Source: Planctomycetota bacterium (GTDB lineage Bacteria > Planctomycetota > Phycisphaerae > Phycisphaerales > UBA1924). From it: 64,000 nt of DNA. Location of the stretch: the NCBI GenBank assembly GCA_039819165.1, contig JBCBSM010000002.1:1-64000 (forward strand), in the 5' to 3' direction. Shown here one piece after another: positions 16,214 through 25,013 of the stretch. The position numbers and the translations under genes are program-made. Below the pieces are notes generated by a model. That model ran no database searches, was not told where the DNA came from, and was given only the letters and a program-made list of their open reading frames with translations. Every line of letters begins with the position of its first letter. Position 1 is the stretch's first letter.

Positions 16214-17455
16214 TCACCCCACCGGGAGCGTCAGCACGGGTCGTATGGATGGCCGCTCTCCGCTCTGCAGCGTGAAGAGGTGGCGTAGGAGCAGGAAGGT
16301 CGACTTGCTGGTCTCGTCGTGGTCGGCGATATAGAACCAAACGCCTCGATGCCGGACGGCGACCGCGGCATCGCGCGGTCGTGAGTCGCTGTGGCTGATC
16401 TGGAATAGCCCACCGAGCAACTCGCTCCATTGGAAGACGCCGCCGTCTTCGGATCGCGTCTGGGTCACGACGCGGCGTGCTAGGTCGGCGTCCGGGGGCT
16501 GCACGCCCTGGGAGAGCAGGTACAGCACGCCCTGCAACGAGCGGGTGTCGAGGACGAGCTGCGTTCGGTCCGAGCGGGGCAGCAGCGGATCCTGCTCGGC
16601 GTCGTCCGTGGCCACGACGTCGTAGTGATCCAGCGAGGGATCGAGCCCAAGGAGCGCACGCAGCCGGGCCACGTTGGCCTTGTCTTCCGCTCGCGCGCGG
16701 ATGCGCATCACGAGCCGCCGCTCCTCGAACGTGGGGCGATAGTCGTCGCCCTCGCCGGCACGCTTGAACTCGATCCCCTGCCGCGCCGCGCTGATGAGGT
16801 GGTCGCCCGAGATCTGCGAGCGGGGGATCGGGTCGGAGAATGCCTTCTCGCGGAGGGCGAACTCGAACTCGACGTCTCCCGCTTCGGTGAGGCTCTGGAG
16901 AAGCGTGACCGCCTCGAGGAAGTCGCGGAACTCCGGCGCGGCCGATGGCGTCGGGCCGGACGCCGAGGTCGCGTGCCGGAGGCCGTTCAGCGATTCGACC
17001 GTCAGGCGGAGCACGCGATCAACCCGCCAGCCCGAGTCGGCGAGGAGCGCGATCGTGTTGATGCTCACCGGCTCGAGGATCTCGCGCTCGAACTCGTCGC
17101 CGCTGAGGATGCCAAAAGTGATCGTGGGCCGCTCGGAATACTCGATCCCACCGCCGAGACCGAGCACGTCGGCCCCGGCCTCGACGATGCTGCCGTCGAT
17201 GGACGCCGACGCGCCGACCTCGAATTGGGTCGAGATGCTCGTGACGCTGAGGTACACGGGGTGGTCCCGGTAGCGGAGACGCACCAGGTTGATGAGCAGC
17301 TGCTCGGTCTGCGCAATGCGGACGGCATCGCTGTAGTGTGCGCTGGAGACGGCCAGCGTGCCCGGGCCGAATTGGCATCCGGCAAGGGCGATCGCAGCCA
17401 GCGGGACCGCGAGTCCCGCGAGGGCCATCCGCCTTGGATACGAGCTGATTCGCAT
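16214..17455 (-). CDS. Large lipoprotein, unknown function
   Basis: 413 residues from ATG 17455, chosen because GAGGAA lies 7 bases upstream; an ATG at 17470 is also in frame. The N-terminus RRMALAGLAVPLAAIALAGC is a lipoprotein signal with lipobox LAGC. The mature part has segments RIAQTEQLLINLVRLRYRDHPVYLSVTSIS and DTRSLQGVLYLLSQGV, and a C-terminal FQISHSDSRPRDAAVAVRHRGVWFYIADHDETSKSTFLLL. Proteins with this pattern occur as hypothetical lipoproteins in many Gram-negative genomes; I know no assigned role. It probably sits on the inner or outer membrane facing the periplasm. Confidence 0.75.
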   Translation of the reverse strand: MRISSYPRRMALAGLAVPLAAIALAGCQFGPGTLAVSSAHYSDAVRIAQTEQLLINLVRLRYRDHPVYLSVTSISTQFEVGASASIDGSIVEAGADVLGLGGGIEYSERPTITFGILSGDEFEREILEPVSINTIALLADSGWRVDRVLRLTVESLNGLRHATSASGPTPSAAPEFRDFLEAVTLLQSLTEAGDVEFEFALREKAFSDPIPRSQISGDHLISAARQGIEFKRAGEGDDYRPTFEERRLVMRIRARAEDKANVARLRALLGLDPSLDHYDVVATDDAEQDPLLPRSDRTQLVLDTRSLQGVLYLLSQGVQPPDADLARRVVTQTRSEDGGVFQWSELLGGLFQISHSDSRPRDAAVAVRHRGVWFYIADHDETSKSTFLLLRHLFTLQSGERPSIRPVLTLPVG

Positions 17456-17556
17456 GCATGCGTTCCTCATCCCGGTGGCAGATCCGGACGGCGCTGTTTG
17501 CAGGGGTCGCAATGCTACCCGCGATGGTCCCTCGGCGCTCGGCCCGCCGCTCGGCG

Positions 17557-17592
17557 GCATCCGCATCGAGGCATCCGCATCGAGGCATCCGC
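17557..17592 (+). repeat. 14-bp tandem repeat (2.6 copies)
   Basis: GCATCCGCATCGAG occurs at 17557-17570 and 17571-17584 with a partial third copy to 17592. It lies in the divergent region between the lipoprotein and sbtA genes, so it could act in either promoter. No known operator is recognised. Confidence 0.7.
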
Positions 17593-17729
17593 GCTCTGCG
17601 TGTCCGCCACGAATATTTCTTGGCTTGTGCGAAGGGACCTAGGGTGTCCACTCCGTCGGGTGTGGCGTGGAGGCTCGACGGCGCGGAGGGCCTTCCGCGA
17701 TTGCGGCGGCGTCTCGTGCAGGGGCAGTG

Positions 17730-18710
17730 GTGGACCCATCGGCGCTGACACAGAATCTGCTCTCGCCGCCGATCCTGTTCTTCGGACTCGGGCTCGTTGC
17801 TGCGCTGATCCGCTCGGACTTGACGATTCCGCCGGCGGTCGCCAGGGCGCTCTCGATCTACTTGCTCGTTGCCATCGGCTTCCATGGTGGCTACGAGCTG
17901 CAGCGCAGCGGGATGGATGCCTCGGTGGTTTCGACGCTCGCCGTCGCGATGCTCTCCAGCACGCTGCTCCCGGTGCTCGGGTATCTCGTGCTGCGCACGA
18001 GGCTCGGTACGGCCGACGCGGCCGGCATCGCGGCGTGCTATGGCTCGGTCAGCGCGGTGACGTTCATCACCGCCGTGGGCTTCCTGGAGCGTGCGGGCAC
18101 CGAGTACGGCGGGCACCTGATCGCCGCAATGGCGCTGATGGAGTCGCCGGCCATCGTTACGGGCATCGTGCTCGCGTCGCTGGCGCGTCGGTCGCAGCGG
18201 GATTCTTCGGTCGAGCGGCCGCAGTGGCGCACGATGGCGCACGAGTCGCTGGCCAACAGCGCGATCGTGCTGCTGCTGGGCAGCCTGGTCATCGGGTACC
18301 TCTCGGGCGAGTCGGGCTGGGCCACGATGAAGCCCCTGGTCAAGGATCCCTTCCAGGCGGTGCTGTGCCTGTTCCTGCTCGACATGGGGCTGGTGGCGGC
18401 CCGCCGGCTGGGCGACCTGCGGCGCTCGGGCGTGTTCCTGGTCGCCTTCGCGCTCCTCGCGCCGCCGGTCCAGGCGGCGATCGGCATCGTCGCCGCCCGG
18501 GGGCTCGGGCTCGAGCCGGGCGATGCGCTGCTGTTGTCGGTGCTCTTCGGCAGCGCAAGCTACATCGCGGCGCCGGCCGCATTGCGTCTGGCGCTCCCCG
18601 CCGCCAATCCGAGCCTGTTCGTGCCCCTGAGCCTGGGCGTGACCTTCCCGTTCAACATCATCGTCGGCATCCCGCTGTACGCGATGCTCATCGATCTCTG
18701 GTGGACCTGA
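17730..18710 (+). CDS. sbtA: SbtA-type sodium-dependent bicarbonate transporter family protein
   Basis: 326 residues from GTG 17730 (GGGG upstream; GTG 17727 is equally possible). It begins LTQNLLSPPILFFGLGLVAALIRSDLTIP, the signature start of the SbtA/DUF897 family. About ten membrane segments follow, in two halves with FHGGYELQRSG and ACYGSVSAVTFITAVGFLE, a charged central loop, then CLFLLDMGLVAARRLGDL and GSASYIAAPAALRLALPAANPSL. SbtA imports bicarbonate with Na+ in the inner membrane. The stop overlaps the next gene's ATG, a PII-like partner. Substrate is inferred from the family and pairing. Confidence 0.88.
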   Translation: MDPSALTQNLLSPPILFFGLGLVAALIRSDLTIPPAVARALSIYLLVAIGFHGGYELQRSGMDASVVSTLAVAMLSSTLLPVLGYLVLRTRLGTADAAGIAACYGSVSAVTFITAVGFLERAGTEYGGHLIAAMALMESPAIVTGIVLASLARRSQRDSSVERPQWRTMAHESLANSAIVLLLGSLVIGYLSGESGWATMKPLVKDPFQAVLCLFLLDMGLVAARRLGDLRRSGVFLVAFALLAPPVQAAIGIVAARGLGLEPGDALLLSVLFGSASYIAAPAALRLALPAANPSLFVPLSLGVTFPFNIIVGIPLYAMLIDLWWT

Positions 18711-19039
18711 TGCAGAACGAATCAGATGCACACGCGGGCGAGGGCATGCGTGTCGTTACACGGCTGGAGATCGTGGTCGACTCGCTCCACCTCGAGCGGC
18801 TGCTGCAGCGGTTGCGTGCCGCGGGCGCCACCGGATACACCGTCCTGCACAACGCGTCGGGACTCGGCCACAGCGGCACCCAGCGAGGCGACGACGTGAG
18901 CGGCGTGTCCGACAACGCGTGCGTGCTCATCGCCGTGCCGCCCGACATTGCGCCGGCGGTCATCGAGGCGGCCCGGGCCACTTTGCGCTCGTATGGCGGG
19001 GTGTGCCTGGTTTCGGATGCACTCTGGCTGGTGCACTGA
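18710..19039 (+). CDS. sbtB: SbtB-like PII-family regulator of the bicarbonate transporter
   Basis: 109 residues from ATG 18710, overlapping the sbtA stop (TGATG). It shows the PII-like ferredoxin fold: RLEIVVDSLHLERLLQRLRAAGATGYTVLHNASGLGHSG (strand-helix-strand leading to a T-loop), DNACVLIAVPPDIAPAVIEAARATLRSYGGVCLVSDALWL. The Cys-Gly-x-x-x-Cys end seen in some cyanobacterial SbtB proteins is absent. SbtB proteins bind adenine nucleotides such as cAMP and close SbtA. The overlap supports a transporter-regulator unit. Confidence 0.82.
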   Translation: MQNESDAHAGEGMRVVTRLEIVVDSLHLERLLQRLRAAGATGYTVLHNASGLGHSGTQRGDDVSGVSDNACVLIAVPPDIAPAVIEAARATLRSYGGVCLVSDALWLVH

Positions 19040-19071
19040 CCTTGGTTGCGGGCCAAGCCGATCCGTCCTCG

Positions 19072-19102
19072 GGCACCGGCGGCTCGTTCGTCGGCCGGTG
19101 CC
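19072..19102 (+). terminator. Stem-loop downstream of sbtAB
   Basis: GGCACCGGC (19072-19080) pairs perfectly with GCCGGTGCC (19094-19102) around a 13-base loop, 33 bp after the sbtB stop. No T-run follows, so factor-independent termination is uncertain. The remaining sequence up to the tRNA (19103-19384) shows no supportable gene. Confidence 0.4.
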
Positions 19103-19384
19103 GGGAGACGCTGCCGCGGGAGGTCGCCATCCCGACCGGCGTGACCATTCTCCTGCCCATGACGTCGTCCTCCGAGGCGTCGCCGGATCGGTGCCGTCCC
19201 GCAGGGCCGCGGGTGGATGGCCGTAGACCGTCCCCCAATCGAGCCGGCATCTTCGCCGTTCTCGACGCCATGGAAGGCGGGCGTACAATCGCCCTGGCGG
19301 TAGTTCGGTACGACCTCTGGTACGTTTTGCGTCGAGTGTCGCAACCGCGGGCACGCCACCCTCGGGCAGGATGTGTTCGGCATT

Positions 19385-19456
19385 GCGGGTGTAGTTCAGT
19401 GGTAGAACGTCAGCTTCCCAAGCTGAATGTCGCCGGTTCGACTCCGGTCACCCGCT
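19385..19456 (+). tRNA. tRNA-Gly (anticodon CCC)
   Basis: 72 nt. The acceptor GCGGGTG pairs with CACCCGC at 19449-19455, discriminator T. D-arm TAGTTCAGTGGTAGAA, anticodon stem TCAGC/GCTGA with loop TTCCCAA giving anticodon CCC, and T-loop TTCGACT are all in place. The CCA end is not encoded. It marks the left border of the accessory region. Confidence 0.95.
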
Positions 19457-19888
19457 CTGGTTTTACTTCTTGGTAGCGACTCTGGACGATTGGCGACCTG
19501 ATTCGATCTAGGCCGTTCGCTGCTCCCTCGATCTCGATCGGGAGTGGCTCGATGACGAGTGTCGGCCAGATCCGCGAGCCTCCCGATCCGAGGATCCGCG
19601 GCCTTCGGATCTGCATCTGCTCGAAGCTCGACGGCAAGATGGTCTCATCCGGCGGCGTGCAGTTCCTCGCCGTGCAGCACATTGCGCGGGCTCTCGGCGG
19701 GCAATGGGCGACAGATGGCCGCAGAATTCCGCCGATGGGGACATCGTTGATCAGGCGGACCTCTGCGGCGGTGATTGCGAGGGCGCCGGCAGGGTCGCGG
19801 GCTCATTCATCGACGCGTGCCGCCCCGACCAACCGCCGCTCGTGTGTACCATGCGAGCCACGCTTGGCACACGGGTCGCTGCGAGTGA
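19457..19888. other. Intergenic region with no supportable gene
   Basis: 432 bp after tRNA-Gly. Several open frames exist on both strands but none has a ribosome-binding site, biased third positions or a recognisable motif. It could hold an untranslated leader of the antiporter gene or remains of an insertion next to the tRNA; no direct repeat of the tRNA 3' end was found by eye. Confidence 0.5.
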
Positions 19889-21580
19889 GTGTTATCCCTG
19901 AACGCGCAAGTCGAAGCCATCCTGCCCGCGGTCCTGCTATTGAGCGCCGGCATCGTCTCCGTCGTTGCTAGCCATTTGGCGCGGATCAGCTCCATCGTTG
20001 GCTTCATCGTCGTCGGCGCCGTGATTGGACATGGTGGGCTCGGGTTGGTCAGCGAGACGCCGACCAGCCATCTGCTTGCCGAACTCGGGATCGTGTTCCT
20101 GCTCTTCGATATCGGGCTGCACTTCTCTGCGAGGAGGATCTGGGCTGCCCGGCGCGACGTCTTCGGGCTCGGGCCCATCCAGATGGCGCTCTGTGGCGGG
20201 ACGCTGATTGGCGTCCTGCTGTTGCTCGGGACGCCGCTGGCCGTGTGCATACTGGCCGGGGGAGCGCTCGCGCTCTCTTCCACCGCCGTCGTGTCGCGTG
20301 TTCTCTCTGAGAAGGGCCTCGACGCCTCCCCCGTCGGCCGATCCGCCCTCGCCGTGCTCGTCGTGCAGGACGTTTTCGCCATCGGCTTGCTCGTCCTGCT
20401 CTCGGCGGACGCGTCGGGCGAGCGTTCGCTGCCCGGGTCGCTCGGTATCGCGGCGATGCAGACGGTGGCGGCCCTCGCAGCAGCGCTGCTGCTTCGTCGG
20501 ATCGCGGTGGAACCGGTCTTCGCGCTGATCGCCCGTACACGCAGCTCGGAGGCGATGACGGGCTTCGCGTTGCTCCTCGTGCTGTCTGCAGCAACGGTCA
20601 CCGGCGCCGCGGGCCTCTCGCTCACGCTCGGCGCGTTCCTTGCGGGGATGATGATTGCCGACACGCCGTATCAGTACACCGTGCAGACCGAGACGAAGCC
20701 CTTTCGGGAGCTGCTCCTGGGCTTCTTCTTCTTGAGCATCGGCATGTCGATCGTGCCTGTGGAGGTCCTCCGCGGAGCGCACTGGATACTGCTGGCAACC
20801 CTGGCCTACTTGCTGATCAAGGCCTCGCTCATACTGTGTGCATGCCTCGTGGTGCGCACGAAGTTCGCGCCTTCGATCGCATTGGCGCTTCTGCTCGCGC
20901 AGGGCAGTGAGTTTGCGTTCATCATCCTGGCGGACGTCGCGGTCTCGGAGGCGCTCGGCGAGAGGCTCCGAACGTCGCTCGCGATGGCCGTCGTGCTCAG
21001 CCTCGCGTTGACTCCCTGGATCGCGGGCGTCGGCTTTGGGTTGGCTCGACGGTGGTGCGAGCGCACGGAATCGGACGCCGCAGACGAGAAGGTCCTGTCG
21101 GTCACCCAGCCATCGGTCATCTTCGGACTCGGACCGGCGGCGCGACGGGTTTCCGCGGGATTGGCGGTCCACGGCATCCGCAGCCTCATCGTCGAAAGCG
21201 ACTTCGATCGCTTTGCGCAGGCCCGAGCCGAAGGACTGGCCGCGATCTTCGGCGATCTTGCGGACCTGCGGTTTGCGGATGCCATAGGTGTTGATGAGCG
21301 CCCGATGGTGATCATCCCTGAGCTCGAACTGGATCTCGCCCGCCGCGTCGCGCCCGAGGTGCTCACGCGGTATCCGGATTTAATCCGCATCGGGGGCGTC
21401 CGGAACATCCGGGACCAGGGCGAATTTGAGCGTTTGGGCATCGTCAGTGTTGTCGACAGCAACCTGCCGCATGGCATCGATCTTGCCGCAAAGGTTCTCG
21501 AGCTGCACGGCGTGCCACGCGATGCGATCAGCCGATGGGTCGCCGATGAGCAACGGCGGGCCTTCCCGGTCGCCGACTGA
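19889..21580 (+). CDS. CPA2-family monovalent cation:proton antiporter (KefB/KefC-like)
   Basis: 563 residues from GTG 19889. About 12 membrane segments fill residues 8-390. Conserved stretches are SSIVGFIVVGAVIGHGGLGLV, LAELGIVFLLFDIGLHFS, GGALALSSTAVVSRVL and ALAVLVVQDVFAIGLL, which carries the transport Asp. A C-terminal TrkA-N-like Rossmann domain begins at PSVIFGLGPAARRVSAGLAV (about residue 410), with a degenerate GxGxxG, and ends near DSNLPHGIDLAAKVLELHGV. It exchanges K+ or Na+ for protons in the inner membrane. No KefF/G partner is adjacent, though a flavodoxin-fold protein lies 3.4 kb away. Confidence 0.88.
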   Translation: MLSLNAQVEAILPAVLLLSAGIVSVVASHLARISSIVGFIVVGAVIGHGGLGLVSETPTSHLLAELGIVFLLFDIGLHFSARRIWAARRDVFGLGPIQMALCGGTLIGVLLLLGTPLAVCILAGGALALSSTAVVSRVLSEKGLDASPVGRSALAVLVVQDVFAIGLLVLLSADASGERSLPGSLGIAAMQTVAALAAALLLRRIAVEPVFALIARTRSSEAMTGFALLLVLSAATVTGAAGLSLTLGAFLAGMMIADTPYQYTVQTETKPFRELLLGFFFLSIGMSIVPVEVLRGAHWILLATLAYLLIKASLILCACLVVRTKFAPSIALALLLAQGSEFAFIILADVAVSEALGERLRTSLAMAVVLSLALTPWIAGVGFGLARRWCERTESDAADEKVLSVTQPSVIFGLGPAARRVSAGLAVHGIRSLIVESDFDRFAQARAEGLAAIFGDLADLRFADAIGVDERPMVIIPELELDLARRVAPEVLTRYPDLIRIGGVRNIRDQGEFERLGIVSVVDSNLPHGIDLAAKVLELHGVPRDAISRWVADEQRRAFPVAD

Positions 21581-21629
21581 TCGAGGCATGGAAGCCTGGC
21601 GCGTTACCGCCGGGCTTGATTAGCCCTCG

Positions 21630-24170
21630 CTATTGGGGTTTCGAGGCCCAGCTGTCCGAGAGCGTACTGTCGCCGAGTTCGGCAAAGTGCTCGGCGAGAC
21701 GACGGGCCACGCGACTCGCCAGCGCGGAATCCGATCGGCCTGCATCCGACAGAAGCCGATGTGACGCGCCGAGCACCTCGACGCCCTTCGCAGAGAGTTC
21801 GGTCGTAAGCAGAGGCAGGCCGACGGAGACTCTGTACTCGGCGCGCTTCTGGATCGGCAAGCTCGTAGCCGCATCGACTTCGGCCACGATCGCGTCGACA
21901 ACTCTGGCCGCTTCTTCTGTCTTCCCTGCACGAAGCAAGATCGCGGGCAGCTGCGTCCGCCAGCCGAGCCACTTCCCCTCGGACACCGAGGCCCTAAGTT
22001 CTTCGTGTTCCAGGACGCCCTGCGCTTCGGCTATTGCACGGTCATGCTCGCCGCTCTGGCTGAGCGCCGTCGCGAACAACATGGTTGCAAACGCAACTTC
22101 CGGATGACTCGAGCCGAGCGAATCGCGGGCGACAACCAGCCGAGGTTCGAGTACTTCTACGGCCTCCGTTGGCCGGCCATCTGAGATGAGAGCGATAGCA
22201 AACCCGATGGCCGACTGGAGCAATCCTGCATGCTCCGGCGCAAGCGTATCCAGCGAGATTGCGTACGCCTCCGCGGAAGCCTCGGACGCCTCCGCCGTCT
22301 CGCCAACAGCCGCGAGTGATCGCGAGAGGCTGCGGAGCGCGAAGGCGAGTGCGCTGGGGGCGGCATCGCCTTCTCGCAACTCGACGACATTTTGCCTTTG
22401 CTGCTCGATCGCCGCTCGATAGTCGCCGCGAATCAGGAATAGATTGGCTCGCAATGTGCTCGCCCGCGAACGAAGTGTTAGACTCTGTTCGGCAGCTTGA
22501 CTCGCGAGCACCTCCTCTATCGTTGCAAGTGCACGGTCCGCATCACCCTGGGACATCTGGGTCTGTGCCAGCATGAACGAGATCCGTGCCCACAGCATCC
22601 TGGCTTGGTTCGTATTCACGGACGCAGCGGCGGCCTGGCCAAGGTCGAGCACGGTTCGGGCGCGTTCGTAGTCGGCGGTCGCGAAGATCGGTTCGCCGAT
22701 CGCAAGGGCCGCGTTGGCCCTTCCTGCAGGATCGATGGGAGCGGCGGAGTCAAACTCGGTCGCCACGTGGGCAAGAAGCTCGCGAAGCGTGGCATCCGGA
22801 CCCAGACGCTCCGCCCGGACTTCGTTGAGGACCTGCCGGAGATAGTCGGTCGTCGCGGAAGCCGTGCGCTCCGATGCGCGCGCATTGTCGCGCTCCCGGG
22901 CAGCATGCACAAACGCGGCGGTCGAGAATGCGGTTGCGGCGATGAGGGCGGCGGCGACTAGCGAGCCGGCGGCCGCTACGACCCGGTGACGACGCAAGAA
23001 TTTTCTGAATCGATACGAGCGACTGGGCATCCGGGCGGACACGGCTGCTCCATCGAGGTATCGACCAAGATCATCGACAAAGTCCTGGACCGAGCGATAT
23101 CGACGTTCGCAGTTCTTCTCGAGAGACTTGAGCATGATGCTCGACAGGTCACGGTCGACCGCGGAGTTCGCTCTGTTTGCCTCGCGCCTGGGCGCAGTAG
23201 GGCGGGGCGCGGCCTCGTCTCGGACAAATCGCTCGAGCTCGGCGGGGCTGAGGGTTGCAAGTTCATCGTGCCCAAATGGGACACGGCCGGTGACGAGCTC
23301 GTAGAGAACGACTCCGAGCGAGTAGACGTCCGATCGAACATCGACATCGCCCCCGCGTACAATCTGCTCCGGGCTCATGTACGCGAGCGTCCCGATGAGC
23401 TGGCCGGGCAACGAATAGGTGGTGATTACTGGATCATCGCCGGCATCGAGCAGCTTGGCAATGCCGAAGTCGATCACCTTGGGCCGCGGCCGACCGTCCT
23501 CCGGCGCAATCAGGATGTTGGAGGGCTTGATGTCGCGATGGATGAGTCCCCGGGAGTGGGCATACTGGATGGCGTTGGCCACATCGATGAAGAGTTCGAC
23601 ACGTTCCCTCGTTGAGATGGCATGCTCGCGCACATAGTCCGTAATTGGCGCACCATCCACGAGTTCCATGACGATGTACGGCGGCCCGTAGGGCTCGGCG
23701 CCGGCATCAAGGATCCGTGCGATCCCGCTATGCGAGAGTCGGGAGAGCGCCGCACGTTCTACATCGAAGCGATCGAGCAGCACCCTTGGGTTGAGCGTCG
23801 GACGCACGATCTTGATCGCGACGGTTCGTCGCACGGGCCCGTCCTGCCGCCCGCGGAGCACCCAGCCCATGCCGCCCTTGCCCAGGACACCTTCGATCGT
23901 ATACGGCCCGATCTTGCTGGGCAGGGCGAATGCGTCTGGCGGTGTGCCGGGCATCTGGCGTGCAGGGTTTATGCTGGTCGACGACTCCGTACCGATCTTC
24001 TCTTCGATTTCGATGAACTGCATGAGCCTGATCCGCAGGTCGTTCTGGGCTTCAAACGCATCGCGAACCCACACGCGGCGCTCGTGGGGCTCTCTGTCGA
24101 GCACCGCCTCCCACGCCGCCTTGAACTCATCCGATGTCGAAGGATCCACTTCACTTTTGGACATCTTCAT
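21630..24170 (-). CDS. Receptor-type Ser/Thr protein kinase with extracytoplasmic TPR-like repeats
   Basis: 846 residues from ATG 24170, which overlaps the sigma-factor stop (ATGA). The kinase domain spans about residues 87-375: GKGGMG (97-102), AIK with K120, HRDIKPSN (HRD at 211-213) and DFG (234-236), then YMSPEQ and a full C-lobe. A membrane segment follows at 398-420. The rest is helical with TPR-like repeats (AIGEPIFATADYERARTVLDLGQ, LFLIRGDYRAAIEQQRQNV, ATALSQSGEHDRAIAEAQGVLE). This is the standard planctomycete sensor kinase plan. Co-transcription with an ECF sigma factor suggests the kinase controls it. Confidence 0.92.
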   Translation of the reverse strand: MKMSKSEVDPSTSDEFKAAWEAVLDREPHERRVWVRDAFEAQNDLRIRLMQFIEIEEKIGTESSTSINPARQMPGTPPDAFALPSKIGPYTIEGVLGKGGMGWVLRGRQDGPVRRTVAIKIVRPTLNPRVLLDRFDVERAALSRLSHSGIARILDAGAEPYGPPYIVMELVDGAPITDYVREHAISTRERVELFIDVANAIQYAHSRGLIHRDIKPSNILIAPEDGRPRPKVIDFGIAKLLDAGDDPVITTYSLPGQLIGTLAYMSPEQIVRGGDVDVRSDVYSLGVVLYELVTGRVPFGHDELATLSPAELERFVRDEAAPRPTAPRREANRANSAVDRDLSSIMLKSLEKNCERRYRSVQDFVDDLGRYLDGAAVSARMPSRSYRFRKFLRRHRVVAAAGSLVAAALIAATAFSTAAFVHAARERDNARASERTASATTDYLRQVLNEVRAERLGPDATLRELLAHVATEFDSAAPIDPAGRANAALAIGEPIFATADYERARTVLDLGQAAAASVNTNQARMLWARISFMLAQTQMSQGDADRALATIEEVLASQAAEQSLTLRSRASTLRANLFLIRGDYRAAIEQQRQNVVELREGDAAPSALAFALRSLSRSLAAVGETAEASEASAEAYAISLDTLAPEHAGLLQSAIGFAIALISDGRPTEAVEVLEPRLVVARDSLGSSHPEVAFATMLFATALSQSGEHDRAIAEAQGVLEHEELRASVSEGKWLGWRTQLPAILLRAGKTEEAARVVDAIVAEVDAATSLPIQKRAEYRVSVGLPLLTTELSAKGVEVLGASHRLLSDAGRSDSALASRVARRLAEHFAELGDSTLSDSWASKPQ

Positions 24171-24751
24171 CCCCCCCGATCGGTTGCCAGCATTCTGCCG
24201 TGTATCCAAGTGCGTGCGAAGAGCCAGTCGCGACGAACGGTGCGAGGTGTTACGCCGAGCACTGACGCGATCTGATGCTCGGGCATGGAGAGAATAAATC
24301 GCAGCACGACCACCTGCGCGGCTCTTTCATCCTGCGCGCGCAGGTCTTCGATGAGTTCGTCGACCATCACGGTTTGGTGATCATCCGGTGCGATCCAGGT
24401 GACGTCCTCTGCCAGAGGACGCGGGCGCTCCCCGCTGCCGCGCTTGGTGCGCAGTCTCGCCCGGGCGCGATCAACGAGCACGCTCCGCATCGCCATCGCG
24501 GCGACATCGATGAAGTGTTTTCGGCTCTGCCAGCTCTCGCAGGAGCCCGCGGCAAGCTTCACGAACACCTCGTGGACCAGCTCGGTCGGGCAAAGGCTCT
24601 GCTCGGCAGGAAAGTCGCGCAGGCGATGCTGCGCGAGTGCCCGCAGCTCTCCGTATGTCTGTGGCAGCACGGACTCGACCCGGATGGCGCGATCATCGGC
24701 GCCCTCGGTGCTCGTCTGGCGATGGTGGAGGTCGTGCGTGTGCTTCGGCAT
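24167..24751 (-). CDS. ECF-type RNA polymerase sigma factor (planctomycete Sigma70_ECF group)
   Basis: 194 residues. Region 2 reads LPQTYGELRALAQHRLRDF, LCPTELVHEVFVKLA and FIDVAAMAMRSVLVDRARAR, the signature of the ECF group (PF07638) common in planctomycetes. Region 4 is LRAQDERAAQVVVLRFILSMPEHQIASVLGVTPRTVRRDWLFARTW, a helix-turn-helix for -35 recognition. The stop overlaps the kinase start. The pair points away from the catabolic cluster that begins 260 bp beyond, so the cluster is a candidate target; no promoter motif proves this. Confidence 0.92.
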   Translation of the reverse strand: MPKHTHDLHHRQTSTEGADDRAIRVESVLPQTYGELRALAQHRLRDFPAEQSLCPTELVHEVFVKLAAGSCESWQSRKHFIDVAAMAMRSVLVDRARARLRTKRGSGERPRPLAEDVTWIAPDDHQTVMVDELIEDLRAQDERAAQVVVLRFILSMPEHQIASVLGVTPRTVRRDWLFARTWIHGRMLATDRGG

Positions 24752-25013
24752 GGCGCATCTCCCTGATCGGGAGGTGTACGCCCAGTTGCCGCCTCTTGTA
24801 GCGGCTTTCTACAAGCTTGTGGGGACTTCCCCTCCCGCAAAACCGCTCGGCCATGTCCCGATGCGGCTTCGGATGTCGTGATCTTCCGGGATCGGACCGC
24901 ACGTCGTGCCAATGCCGGCGGCGCAGCACGCTCCCTTCCGGACCGGCGATCAAGGGCGGATAGCGCGCTTTATGGACCCAACGGAGCGACTCGGAGCCGT
25001 CGTGAGAAGGACC

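Noticed and set aside
19552-19971. Plus-strand open frame of 139 codons before the antiporter
   Set aside because: Mixed codon use, no ribosome site, overlaps the antiporter start.
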